A stretch of 64,000 bases of DNA from Cereibacter_A azotoformans (GTDB taxonomy: Bacteria > Pseudomonadota > Alphaproteobacteria > Rhodobacterales > Rhodobacteraceae), in assembly GCF_003050905.1 (NCBI RefSeq), contig NZ_QAOT01000002.1; one strand, given 5' to 3'. A model generated the notes under the pieces. That model did no database searches, was not told the origin of the DNA, and saw only the letters and a program-made list of their open reading frames with translations. This document shows, piece by piece, positions 35,424-43,808 of this stretch; the stretch's first letter is position 1; each line of letters starts with the position of its first letter. A program made the translations under genes and the position numbers.

Positions 35424-35912
35424 TTAGTTCTGGCGCCGCAGGTTCGCGTTCAAGTTGCGAAGTTCCGCCAACTGCCCCTCGGTCGTGCGGCCAATACCTT
35501 CCGTAAGGTCATGCAGATTCTGCACCTGCGCCAGGGCGAACTTCGCCTCGTCCTCGTCCAGCTCGCGATCCTCGCGGCAGAAGAAGCCGAGCGTGCGGGC
35601 GGACGCCTCGCCCACCGAAACGACGAGACCGTAACGCAGGCCGAATTCGGCCGCTTTCCCCATGACTCCAGCCTCATCCGTGTCGGCCAGATCGCTCCAG
35701 CGACAGATGCCGGGATGTTCGAGGCCCCACCGCACGGTGGGATCCACGAAGATCAAGGCCTTGTCCGCGTAGAGGTTGATCCACTCGCGCGGGTAGGTCT
35801 GGTAGAGGAGCGTCGGATTCGCAAATCGTATCCTGACCCCGATGGCAAAGTGCCAATCGGAGTGAGCGGCCACATCATTCAGAAGATCGCGCACGCGATG
35901 AACGTTCACCAT
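35424..35912 (-). CDS. LuxR-type autoinducer-binding protein lacking a DNA-binding domain
   Basis: A 162-residue protein made almost only of the acyl-homoserine-lactone-binding domain. The signature residues of LuxR/TraR pockets are present: Trp44, Tyr48, Asp57, Pro58 and Trp72. The chain ends at residue 162, just past where the domain finishes, with a short polar helix in place of the LuxR helix-turn-helix. It could bind signal and act as a buffer or as a dominant-negative partner, like TrlR/TraS-type truncated proteins in rhizobial plasmids. It diverges from the next luxR-type gene across about 50 bases, so both may share control. Confidence 0.82.
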   Translation of the reverse strand: MVNVHRVRDLLNDVAAHSDWHFAIGVRIRFANPTLLYQTYPREWINLYADKALIFVDPTVRWGLEHPGICRWSDLADTDEAGVMGKAAEFGLRYGLVVSVGEASARTLGFFCREDRELDEDEAKFALAQVQNLHDLTEGIGRTTEGQLAELRNLNANLRRQN

Positions 35913-35959
35913 GCTTTGTATCGGCCTGCAGGTTGTGTATCAGAAAGAGGCACGGCATC

Positions 35960-36619
35960 ATGCCGCGCGACTGCTACTTTACGGTCTGTCGGATTACAAT
36001 GGAACAGCACAAGCTTATGCATCTGTCGGATATGAAGGGAGCGTTCCTGCAGATCGCACAAGCGGGATTCTATGTCGCACTCAGATTGGGATTCTACTCT
36101 CCCGAGGACGAGCTGAACACCTTTCCCGACCAATTTGTCGAACTCTACACCGCGCGCGGCCTCGCCCTTCAGGATCCGCTGATGCGCTGGACCTTCACCA
36201 ACCACGGCGCCCTGCGCTGGAGCGCGATCGACCTGCCCGACCCGCTGGGCGTGATGGCCCGCTACAGGCAGTATGGAATGCGCTACGGCGCCACCATGTG
36301 CCTCGTCGGCCGGGGCGCCGTGCCCAAGAAGAGCTTCGGCATCTTCGCACGGGCCGATCGCGAGTTCACCGATGCCGAGATCATCGACCTGCGCGAGCTT
36401 CTGACCGCGCTGCATGTGAATGAGCCGCAGACCCTGACCGAGAGCCAGGTCGAGGTGCTCCGCATGCTCTCGACGGGGATGCGCTACAAGCAGATGGCCT
36501 ACGCGCTCGGCATCTCGGAGAGCGCGGTCAAGGCCCGTCTGAAGGGCGCGGCGCAGCGGATGAACGCCAAGACGGCGGCGCAGGCCGCCTCGGTGGCCGC
36601 GAGCCGGGGGATCCTGTGA
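35960..36619 (+). CDS. LuxR-family transcriptional regulator upstream of cerR
   Basis: A 219-residue LuxR-family protein with an autoinducer-binding domain (about residues 25-150) and a C-terminal helix-turn-helix ('LTESQVEVLRMLSTGMRYKQ' near 160 onward). In the pocket the first conserved Trp is replaced by Phe ('FPDQFVELY'), while Tyr, Asp-Pro and the later Trp ('LRW') remain, so ligand range may differ from CerR. I chose the ATG at 35960 for a GAGG nine bases upstream; an ATG at 35999 would give 206 residues and a more standard N-terminus. It lies 106 bases before cerR in the same direction. Confidence 0.82.
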   Translation: MPRDCYFTVCRITMEQHKLMHLSDMKGAFLQIAQAGFYVALRLGFYSPEDELNTFPDQFVELYTARGLALQDPLMRWTFTNHGALRWSAIDLPDPLGVMARYRQYGMRYGATMCLVGRGAVPKKSFGIFARADREFTDAEIIDLRELLTALHVNEPQTLTESQVEVLRMLSTGMRYKQMAYALGISESAVKARLKGAAQRMNAKTAAQAASVAASRGIL

Positions 36620-36725
36620 ACCATCCGCCGGGTTAATTACGCAACGTCAAGCGCACCTCCCAAAGGCTGAAGGAACGTGCTAGATAGTAGGGACGGCTGC
36701 GGGGACGGCCGGGGGGAGCCGGCTC

Positions 36726-37427
36726 ATGGATATCATCGACCTCAGCGTGGTCGCTTCGGACGATGCGAACTTTCTGGAATATCTCGACCAGCTCTGCGCC
36801 AGGCTGGGGTTCGACTTTGCCTCCTACGCCACGACGAGCCCGATGACCGGGGCCGTTCAGGGCTATGCGAACTACCCCGACAGCTGGAAGATGCACTACA
36901 TGCGGCGCAACCTGCACCGCGTGGATCCCACCATCCACAAGTCCGCGCTGAGCATCGCGCCCGTGGACTGGGCCCGTTTCGAGCGGGACGAACGTTTCCG
37001 GGCGGTCTTCTTCGCGGCCGAGGATTTCGGCATCACGCCCCAGGGCCTGACAGTGCCGGTGCGGGGGCCCTACGGCGACCGTGGCCTCCTGTCGGTGACG
37101 CGGAGATGCCCCCGCAGCGACTGGGACAAGCTCAAGCGGGCGGCGATCGGCGATCTTCAGGTCGCCGCGGTCCATCTTCATGATGCCGTCATGCGGTCGG
37201 ACGTGATCTCGCGCGCGCTGCGCCAGCCGCGCCTGTCCACACGCGAGATCGAGGTGCTGCAGTGGGTGGCGGCCGGCAAGTCGCAGATGGATATCGGCGA
37301 CATCCTCGGGATCTCGCACCGCACCGTCGAGGTGCACCTGCGTTCGGCGCGGGAAAAGCTGGGCACGCTCTCGACCGTGCAGGCGGTCGGTCGCGCGATC
37401 GGGCTCGGGCTTGTCTATCCAAGATGA
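36726..37427 (+). CDS. cerR: Quorum-sensing regulator CerR
   Basis: A 233-residue LuxR-family activator. All signal-pocket residues are present: Trp54, Tyr58, Asp67, Pro68, Trp82 and a glycine near 107. The helix-turn-helix begins at 'LSTREIEVLQWVAAGKSQMD' near residue 168. It should bind the long-chain unsaturated homoserine lactone made by CerI (7,8-cis-tetradecenoyl, known for R. sphaeroides) and control target genes including community dispersal. It lies 174 bases before cerI in the same direction, as described for cerR-cerI. GGGGGGAGCC precedes the start. Confidence 0.9.
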   Translation: MDIIDLSVVASDDANFLEYLDQLCARLGFDFASYATTSPMTGAVQGYANYPDSWKMHYMRRNLHRVDPTIHKSALSIAPVDWARFERDERFRAVFFAAEDFGITPQGLTVPVRGPYGDRGLLSVTRRCPRSDWDKLKRAAIGDLQVAAVHLHDAVMRSDVISRALRQPRLSTREIEVLQWVAAGKSQMDIGDILGISHRTVEVHLRSAREKLGTLSTVQAVGRAIGLGLVYPR

Positions 37428-37518
37428 CAGGTTCTTCCCGCTGAGCGCGTGACGCCGGGGAAACAACGCCGCCCGCAGGCCAGCGGATTCACATCAAAAA
37501 TTTACAAGCCAAGGTGGT

Positions 37519-37544
37519 CGGCTACGGGATTCCCCCGATAGCCG
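37519..37544. promoter_or_regulatory. Stem-loop between cerR and cerI
   Basis: CGGCTACGGG (37519-37528) can pair with CCCG-A-TAGCCG (37534-37544) with one bulged base, giving ten pairs around ATTCC. It lies 91 bases after the cerR stop and 57 before the cerI ATG. There is no T-run, so it is more likely a binding site or mRNA structure than an intrinsic terminator. Its right side contains ATAGCCG, repeated 29 bases later in the cerI palindrome. Confidence 0.45.
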
Positions 37545-37563
37545 AAACGGGTCGATGTGCGCA

Positions 37564-37579
37564 ACTATAGCCGTATAGT
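37564..37579. promoter_or_regulatory. 16-bp palindrome before cerI, candidate lux-type box
   Basis: ACTATAGCCGTATAGT is a perfect inverted repeat of six bases around GCCG. It ends 22 bases before the cerI ATG. The CT...AG outline resembles lux boxes, though the classical 20-bp consensus spacing is not exactly kept. It is the best candidate site for CerR autoinduction in the gap, or a palindrome overlapping the -10 element. Regulator identity is inferred. Confidence 0.5.
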
Positions 37580-37601
37580 ACGCAACCTTAAGGACTGAAG
37601 A

Positions 37602-38234
37602 ATGATCTTCATCATCGACTCCCTCAACCTACACGAGCATTCGGACATCGTGAAGGACATGTTTCGGTTGCGCAAGCGGGTATTTGCCGACCGCCTGGGC
37701 TGGGACGTTCAGGTCTCGCAGGGGATGGAGCGCGACCGCTTCGACGAACTGGATCCGGCCCATGTCATCAGCGTCGATGACGAGGGGCGCGTGGTTGGCT
37801 GCATGAGGCTGCTGCAGACGACCGGACCGCACATGCTGTCGGACGTGTTCAGCTCGATCCTGGACGGCGAACCCCCGCTGCGCAGCGCCACCTGCTGGGA
37901 AGCGACGCGATTCTGCGTGGATACCGAGCGGCTGGTCAGCGGCCGGGCCCGGAACTCGATCTCCTATGTCACGAGCGAGGTGATGATCGGCGCGTTCGAG
38001 TTCGCCATGGCCTCGGGGGTCAGCGACGCGGTGGCCGTCATCGACCCGGTCATGGACCGTGTGCTGAAGCGGTCGGGCAATGCCCCGCACGGGTACCTCG
38101 GCACGCCGAAGCCGATGGGCAAGGTGACGGCGCTCGCCGCCCTGATGGATTGCTCGGAGGACCGCGTGAACCGGATTCGCGACTTTGCCGGGATTTACCA
38201 TGACGTGACGCAACCGCAGACTGTAATGGCCTGA
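37602..38234 (+). CDS. cerI: Acyl-homoserine-lactone synthase CerI
   Basis: A 210-residue LuxI-family synthase that makes an acyl-homoserine lactone from S-adenosylmethionine and acyl-ACP. All invariant residues of the family are present: Arg24, Phe28, Trp34, Asp45, Asp48, Arg69, Glu100 and Arg103. R. sphaeroides CerI is known to make 7,8-cis-N-(tetradecenoyl)homoserine lactone. AAGGA is seven bases upstream of the ATG. It follows cerR and a palindromic candidate operator. Confidence 0.93.
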   Translation: MIFIIDSLNLHEHSDIVKDMFRLRKRVFADRLGWDVQVSQGMERDRFDELDPAHVISVDDEGRVVGCMRLLQTTGPHMLSDVFSSILDGEPPLRSATCWEATRFCVDTERLVSGRARNSISYVTSEVMIGAFEFAMASGVSDAVAVIDPVMDRVLKRSGNAPHGYLGTPKPMGKVTALAALMDCSEDRVNRIRDFAGIYHDVTQPQTVMA

Positions 38235-38347
38235 AAACCGGCGGATATTCGCCGCTCAGGGCATTCTTCCGCTTGCAGGGCAAGCATCTTGCAGGCAGTT
38301 CGGACGGGCGACCCGTACGGGCCGCCCGCCGCACCGGAGGGATGAGT

Positions 38348-38617
38348 ATGGCGCAACCGGACCCGAGAAGGACCAACGTGACGGAGCTTTCCCGCCGCCG
38401 CGCTCCGCGCGAGCCGAAGAGCGATCACACGTGGCTGGTGGCGCACCTGATCTCGCTGATCGGCTATGCGGAACGTCACGGCCTGACCGAAGTGGAGGAG
38501 GCGCTGGCGCAAGCCGCAGAGCGCGTCGCTCCTGCGGTGAAGCCCGCCGCCGATGACGAGCGGCGACCGGATCCGCTGGTCTATCTCCGCCGCCCCTACC
38601 CCGAGAAGCGCGACTGA
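38348..38617 (+). CDS. Small hypothetical protein downstream of cerI
   Basis: An 89-residue charged cytoplasmic protein that I do not recognise. A central helix 'TWLVAHLISLIGYAERHGLT' is followed by an alanine/glutamate-rich helix and a basic tail ending 'RRPYPEKRD'. The start at 38348 has GGAGG seven bases upstream; an in-frame ATG two codons earlier lies too close to that site. It is 113 bases after cerI in the same direction and may be part of the quorum-regulated unit. No motif indicates function. Confidence 0.65.
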   Translation: MAQPDPRRTNVTELSRRRAPREPKSDHTWLVAHLISLIGYAERHGLTEVEEALAQAAERVAPAVKPAADDERRPDPLVYLRRPYPEKRD

Positions 38618-38955
38618 CCTGCCCGGGGCGCGCGCGGGCCCGGTGCGATCCGCACCGGCCTGACGCGCCGTCGAACACTGCCCGTTTCCCGCCATGCCAC
38701 CCTTCGCCGGGTGCCTGTCTGCACCGCAGCATCGCACCCGATTTGCCCGCAGGAAGGCAGGCATGAGGAACCGCGCCGCCACTGCGCGGGAGAGTGCGTT
38801 GTTCTGCACACAAGTTCGGCGAAACCGCGCTCAGACCGCCACCTGCGGCATCGACCGATCTTGCAAGTCCGCTTGGCCCGACCATATTGCTGGACGGTGC
38901 GAATCCTGCATTTGCACCCCACAAGCCATTGAAAAACGGACGTCGTCTCTCCCTT
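38618..38955. other. Gap before opgG with inverted repeat and weak promoter-like boxes
   Basis: This 338-base gap shows no convincing gene. CCGGTGCG (38640-38647) and CGCACCGG (38651-38658) form an eight-base inverted repeat just after the small gene, a possible rho-assisted stop without T-run. TTGCAA (38861-38866) and CATATT (38883-38888), 16 bases apart, could be a sigma-70 promoter about 65 bases before opgG. Several short open frames exist but follow no codon bias. Confidence 0.4.
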
Positions 38956-40578
38956 ATGCACGCACATTCCGCTCCCTCTGCCCGCCTGAACCGCCGGCTG
39001 CTGCTTTCGGCGGCAAGTTCGACCCTTGCCCTTGCCGCCACGGGGCTCGTCGGGCTTCCCCTGCGGGCCCAGGAGGCGCCTGCGGAAGAGCCGCCGGCCT
39101 CCGTGCCGAGTGCTGCGCCGCAGCAGTTCAGCTTCGACTGGCTGACGGAAGAGATGCGCGTCGCCGCCACCCAGCCGCATGTCGAGCCGGCGAACCTGAC
39201 CGGCTTCCTCGGCGATCTGCACTATGACGACTACCGCCTGATCAACTTCCGCAACGACCGCTCCCGCTGGGCGGACACGGACAGCATGTTCCGCATCCAG
39301 GCCTTCCATCTGGGCTGGCTGTTCGGCGCGCCCGTGCGGCTCTTTGACGTGACGGATGGCTTCATCCACGAGGTCCAGTTCTCGACCGACGACTTCGAAT
39401 ACCGCAACGAGCTTGCGACGCGGGTGGCGGCCCATGTGGATCTGCCCGGCGTGGCGGGCTTCCGGCTGAATTTCCCGCTCAACCGGCCCGACATCCACGA
39501 CGAGCTGGTGGCCTTCCTCGGGGCGAGCTACTTCCGCGCCCTCGGCCGCGGCAACGCCTACGGGATCTCGGCGCGCGGACTGGCCATCAACACCGCGACC
39601 TCCTCGCCCGAAGAATTTCCGCGCTTCTCGCGCTTCTACCTCGAGCGTCCGCAGGCCGGGGGCCTCTCGACCGTTCTCTATGCCGCGATGGAGAGCCCGA
39701 GCGTCACGGGCGCCTATCGCTTCGTCATCACGCCGGGCATCGAGACGGTGATGGATGTCACCGCGCGGCTCTTCTTCCGCAACGCCGTCACCCAGCTTGG
39801 CGTGGCGCCGCTGACCTCGATGTTCCTCTATGGCGAGAAGAACCGCGCCAGCTACGACGACTTCCGTCCGAACGTGCACGACAGCGACGGCCTGGCCATC
39901 CGCCGGCGGGAGGGCGACCTGCTGTGGCGCCCACTCAACAATCCGCCCCGGCTGGCGAGCAGCTATTTCGGCGAAGAGAACCCGCAGTCCTTCGGCCTTC
40001 ACCAGCGCAAGCGGGCGTTCGAGGATTACCAGGACGCCGAGGCGCATTACGAACTGCGTCCGTCGGTCGATGTCGAGCCGGTCGGCGACTGGGGCAAGGG
40101 TGTCGTCCGTCTGGTCGAGATCCCGACGCGCTACGAGACGAACGACAACATCGTGGCCTTCTGGGTGCCCGAGGGGAAGATCGCCGCCGGAGATGCGCGC
40201 GAATTCGCCTACCGGCTCCGGTGGGGCGCCCTGCCCATCGAGACACCGGCGGACCTGGCCCATGTGTGGGAGACGCGGGCGGGTCACGGCGGCGTCTCAG
40301 GGGTGGAAAATACCGCGGGAACGCGCAAGTTCGTCGTTGATTTCAAGGGCGGACTTCTGGGCAACCTGCCGCGCAACGCCAAGGTGGAAGCCATCACGTC
40401 GGTGCAGCATGGCGAAATCGTCACGCAGACCCTTGAACGACTCGACGGGATGGACATATGGCGTCTCGTCTTGGACGTGGCCGCAGCCGAGGGGGCCACG
40501 GTGGAACTGGCCAGTCACATCGCCGGTTATGGACGCAAACTCTCGGAAACTTGGCTCTACCAGTGGAACAAAGCCTGA
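38956..40578 (+). CDS. opgG: Periplasmic glucan biosynthesis protein OpgG
   Basis: A 540-residue MdoG/OpgG-family protein needed to form osmoregulated periplasmic glucans. A twin-arginine-like signal, 'LNRRLLLSAASSTLALAATG', spans about residues 11-30, cleaved near 'LRAQEAP'. The core beta-sandwich has family segments 'YDDYRLINFRNDRSRW' and 'GEENPQSFGLHQRKRAFEDY'. R. sphaeroides opgGIH and opgC form a known operon, the same order seen here. The ATG at 38956 lacks a clear ribosome site, so an earlier GTG or TTG start is possible. It ends overlapping opgI by one base. Confidence 0.9.
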   Translation: MHAHSAPSARLNRRLLLSAASSTLALAATGLVGLPLRAQEAPAEEPPASVPSAAPQQFSFDWLTEEMRVAATQPHVEPANLTGFLGDLHYDDYRLINFRNDRSRWADTDSMFRIQAFHLGWLFGAPVRLFDVTDGFIHEVQFSTDDFEYRNELATRVAAHVDLPGVAGFRLNFPLNRPDIHDELVAFLGASYFRALGRGNAYGISARGLAINTATSSPEEFPRFSRFYLERPQAGGLSTVLYAAMESPSVTGAYRFVITPGIETVMDVTARLFFRNAVTQLGVAPLTSMFLYGEKNRASYDDFRPNVHDSDGLAIRRREGDLLWRPLNNPPRLASSYFGEENPQSFGLHQRKRAFEDYQDAEAHYELRPSVDVEPVGDWGKGVVRLVEIPTRYETNDNIVAFWVPEGKIAAGDAREFAYRLRWGALPIETPADLAHVWETRAGHGGVSGVENTAGTRKFVVDFKGGLLGNLPRNAKVEAITSVQHGEIVTQTLERLDGMDIWRLVLDVAAAEGATVELASHIAGYGRKLSETWLYQWNKA

Positions 40579-40778
40579 TGCTGCACTCTGCCGACTCCCT
40601 GCGGACCGAGCCCCTTGAGGCTGCGCCGCTCCCGGATACCGGGGCTCTTGTCGAACGGCTCGGCGCGCCTCCGGCCGCGCCCTGTGCCATGCCCAAGCAG
40701 CAGCTCGAACCGGCGGCCGCTGGCCTCCTGTCGGTGCTGCGGCTGTTCGGGGTCCGCGCCCCGAGGCCGGGGCTCTGA
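40578..40778 (+). CDS. opgI: Small protein OpgI between opgG and opgH
   Basis: A 66-residue peptide with no recognised domain: a short acidic start ('MLHSADSLRTEPLEAAPLPD'), a Pro/Ala-rich middle and a hydrophobic helix near the end ('AAGLLSVLRLFGVRAPRPGL'). It overlaps the opgG stop (TGATG) and ends three bases before opgH, so it is translationally linked. The R. sphaeroides operon has been described as opgGIH plus opgC, with opgI in this position; its contribution is not clear to me. Confidence 0.75.
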   Translation: MLHSADSLRTEPLEAAPLPDTGALVERLGAPPAAPCAMPKQQLEPAAAGLLSVLRLFGVRAPRPGL

Positions 40779-40781
40779 GCC

Positions 40782-42569
40782 ATGTCCGCGCAACGGCGCC
40801 TGCGCGCCGTCACGTTGGCCTCGCGTCTCGTTGCGGCGGCAATCAGCCTCACCGCGGCAGCCGGGGCCTTCTTTCTTTTCCTGCAGTTCGGATCGTCGGA
40901 CGGGCTCGACGCGATGGACATCACGCGGAGCGTGCTGATCCTCGTCTCGACCTCCTGGCTCGGCTGGGGCGCCGCCCATGCCGTGCTCGGCCTGTTCACG
41001 CGCCCCCGCCGTCCGGCCAATGTGGATCCCGACGCCCCGATCTCGGGCCGGACGGTCATCCTCGTCCCGGTCTATAACGAGGATCCTGTCGCAACCTTCT
41101 CGCGGATCGCGGCAATGGATGCCTCGCTGGCGGCCACGCCCTGGCACGGGATGTTCGACTTTGCCATCCTCTCGGACACGCGCGACGAGGGCATCGCCGC
41201 GCGCGAGAGGTTCTGGTTCCTGCGCCTTCTGCGCGAGCGCGACGCCGAGGGGCGCATCTTCTACCGCCGCCGCGCGGTGAACCGCGGTCGCAAGGCGGGC
41301 AACATCGAGGATTTCTTCCAGAAGTCCGGCGCCGCCTATGACTTCGCCGTGATCCTCGATGCGGACAGCCTGATGGAAGGCGAGACGCTGGTGGAGATGG
41401 TCCGCCGGATGGAGGCCGAACCGCGGCTGGGCCTCTTGCAGACGCTGCCCGTCGTGACCAAGGCCCGGGCCCGTTTCGGCCGGTCGATGCAGTTCTCGGC
41501 CGCGCTCCACGCGCCGGTCTTCGCCCGCGGCCTGGCCATGATGCAGGGCGAGACCGGGCCGTTCTGGGGCCACAACGCCATCGTCCGCGTGCGCGCCTTT
41601 GCCGAAAGCTGCGGCCTGCCCGAACTGTCGGGCCCGCCGCCCTTCGGTGGCCCGGTCATGAGCCACGATTACGTCGAGGCGGCGCTTCTGGCGCGGGCCG
41701 GCTGGATCGTCCGGTTCGACGACGACATCCGGGGATCCTACGAGGAAGGGCCGGAGAACCTGGTCGATCACGCCAAACGGGACCGTCGCTGGTGCCAGGG
41801 CAACCTGCAGCACGGGCGCATCCTGCTCGCGCCGGGCCTGCGGGCGTGGAACCGCTTCGTCTTCGTGCAGGGCATCATGTCCTACATCGCCCCGCTCTTC
41901 TGGCTGGGGTTCATCGCGGCCTCGATCGCCGCCCCGTTCTTCGCACCGCCGCTCGACTACTTCCCCGTGCCCTACTGGCCGTTCCCGGTCTTTCCGTCGG
42001 ATGAGACCTGGAAGGCGATCGGTCTGGCCGTCGGCATCTTCGGCCTTCTGTTGCTGCCCAAGCTGATGATCGCCATCGAGGCGATCGCCTCGGGCCGCGC
42101 GGCCGGCTTCGGGGGACCCGTCCGGGTACTGGTCTCGACCCTGGCCGAACTGGTCTTTTCCAGCGTCATCGCGCCGATCCTCATGGCCTTCCAGACCCGC
42201 TCGGTGCTTCAGGTTCTGCTTGGCCGCGACGGCGGCTGGCCCACGAACAACCGAGGCGACGGCAGCCTCTCGTTCGGACAGGCCTGGATGGCAAGCCACT
42301 GGATCGTGACCTGGGGCGTCGCCGGGCTTGGAGCCACCTATTACTTCGCGCCGGGCCTCGTGCCCTGGCTGCTTCCGGTCGCCATTCCCATGATCCTGTC
42401 TCCGCTCGTGATCTCGGTCACCTCCAAACGCAGCCGCTCGGCGCTGTTCACCATGCCGCTCGAGTTGGCTCCGACGCCGGTGCTTCTGGCACACCAGACG
42501 ATCTTCGCCGACTGGGAGCAGGAGCCGGCGCCGGAAGCCTCGTCCTCGATGGCGGTGATCCATGCCTGA
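40782..42569 (+). CDS. opgH: Glucan glucosyltransferase OpgH
   Basis: A 595-residue inner-membrane family 2 glycosyltransferase that polymerises the glucose backbone of periplasmic glucans from UDP-glucose. Two N-terminal helices are followed by the cytoplasmic catalytic domain with 'VPVYNEDPVATF', the 'DAD' metal site in 'VILDADSLMEGETLVEM', and the processive motif 'RDRRWCQGNLQH' (the RW/QxxRW equivalent). Four to six C-terminal helices export the chain. It is shorter than E. coli OpgH (847 residues), lacking most of the long N-terminal cytoplasmic extension. It overlaps opgC by eight bases. Confidence 0.92.
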   Translation: MSAQRRLRAVTLASRLVAAAISLTAAAGAFFLFLQFGSSDGLDAMDITRSVLILVSTSWLGWGAAHAVLGLFTRPRRPANVDPDAPISGRTVILVPVYNEDPVATFSRIAAMDASLAATPWHGMFDFAILSDTRDEGIAARERFWFLRLLRERDAEGRIFYRRRAVNRGRKAGNIEDFFQKSGAAYDFAVILDADSLMEGETLVEMVRRMEAEPRLGLLQTLPVVTKARARFGRSMQFSAALHAPVFARGLAMMQGETGPFWGHNAIVRVRAFAESCGLPELSGPPPFGGPVMSHDYVEAALLARAGWIVRFDDDIRGSYEEGPENLVDHAKRDRRWCQGNLQHGRILLAPGLRAWNRFVFVQGIMSYIAPLFWLGFIAASIAAPFFAPPLDYFPVPYWPFPVFPSDETWKAIGLAVGIFGLLLLPKLMIAIEAIASGRAAGFGGPVRVLVSTLAELVFSSVIAPILMAFQTRSVLQVLLGRDGGWPTNNRGDGSLSFGQAWMASHWIVTWGVAGLGATYYFAPGLVPWLLPVAIPMILSPLVISVTSKRSRSALFTMPLELAPTPVLLAHQTIFADWEQEPAPEASSSMAVIHA

Positions 42570-43791
42570 CCAGCCACATGTCGCTCCGGGACGGGACAAG
42601 CGGCTCGACATGTTCCGCGGCCTCGCACTGGTGATGATCTTCATCAACCATGTGCCGGGAACGGTGTGGGAGAAATTCACCAACCGGAACTTTGGCTTCT
42701 CGGACGCGGCCGAGGGCTTCGTCCTGATGTCGGGCATTGCGGCGGGGCTTGCCTATTCCAAGGGGCTGCACCGGGCCAACTGGGCCGGGGCGCGCAGGAT
42801 CTGGCGGCGGAGCTGGACCCTCTACCTCGTTCACCTGCTGACGACCGCCTGGGCGATCGCCATATCGGCGGCCTTTGCCCTCTGGTTTGCCGCTCCGCAG
42901 CTTCTGCATGAGAATCAGGTCTGGGTGCTGTTTCAGAAGCCTCTGGGCTTCCTGATCGGCGTGCCGGCGCTGACGCACCAGCTCGGCTACACCAACATCC
43001 TGCCGCTCTATGCGGTGCTGCTGCTGGCCACGCCGCTTCTCATAATCGGCGCGCTGCGCTGGCCGCGGATCCTGCTGGCGGGCTCGATTCTCTTCTGGAT
43101 CGTAACGGGGCAGTTCCGGCTGAACCTTCCGAACTTTCCCAACCCCGGCGGCTGGTTCTTCAATCCGCTGGCCTGGCAGGTGATCTTCGTCTTCGGCCTT
43201 CTGACCGGGGTTGCCATGAAGCAGGGCCGCCGCTTCGTCCCGATCCTTCCGTGGCTGCAGGCGCTGGCGGCGGGGTATCTGATCCTTGCGCTGCTCTGGC
43301 TGAAGGTGCCGCTCATCAAGGAGACGATGAACCACTTCATGTGGATCCTGAACCGGCAGGTCGGCCTGCCCTTCTACATCACGGCGTTCGACAAGACCTT
43401 CGCCAGCCTTCCGCGCCTGCTGCATGTCCTTGCGCTGGCCTACCTCGTGAGCACGCTGGTCTGGGTGCGGCGGGTCTCGGCGTCCAGCTGGGCCGAGCCG
43501 TTCGCACTCCTGGGCCGCCACGCCTTGCAGGTGTTCGCCACCGGCACGATCCTCTGCTTCGTGCTGCAGGGGGTGAAGGATGTGGCGGGCAACCGCTTCC
43601 TTCTCGACACGTTCCTTCTGTCGGCCGGGCTCTCGATCCAGTTCTGCGTGGCGTGGCTCGCCGATCGCTGGAAGGGCCATGGGCGTCCTCATCCTGATTC
43701 GGACGCTCTGTCCAGATCGTCCGGGATTTCCTCGCAAGGCGCGCTGCAGACACAGGAAAAACCCCTTGCAGCCGCCATGCCGCTCCGCTAA
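42562..43791 (+). CDS. opgC: Glucan succinyltransferase OpgC
   Basis: A 409-residue membrane protein with about ten helices of the OpgC/acyltransferase-3-like family. It transfers succinyl groups to the periplasmic glucan backbone. Family features are the N-terminal 'RDKRLDMFRGLALVMIFINH' with the catalytic-type His, and 'FSDAAEGFVLMSGIAAGLAY'. R. sphaeroides opgC is known to succinylate glucans. The start is inside the end of opgH (eight-base overlap). Codons at its 3' end run to within 20 bases of tRNA-Gly. Confidence 0.9.
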   Translation: MPDQPHVAPGRDKRLDMFRGLALVMIFINHVPGTVWEKFTNRNFGFSDAAEGFVLMSGIAAGLAYSKGLHRANWAGARRIWRRSWTLYLVHLLTTAWAIAISAAFALWFAAPQLLHENQVWVLFQKPLGFLIGVPALTHQLGYTNILPLYAVLLLATPLLIIGALRWPRILLAGSILFWIVTGQFRLNLPNFPNPGGWFFNPLAWQVIFVFGLLTGVAMKQGRRFVPILPWLQALAAGYLILALLWLKVPLIKETMNHFMWILNRQVGLPFYITAFDKTFASLPRLLHVLALAYLVSTLVWVRRVSASSWAEPFALLGRHALQVFATGTILCFVLQGVKDVAGNRFLLDTFLLSAGLSIQFCVAWLADRWKGHGRPHPDSDALSRSSGISSQGALQTQEKPLAAAMPLR

Positions 43792-43808
43792 TACCTGCCC
43801 CACGGAGC

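Noticed and set aside
36656..36676. CGTGCTAGATAGTAGGGACG before cerR as a lux box
   Set aside because: Only half of the base pairs are symmetric and the CT/AG positions do not match; indistinguishable from chance.
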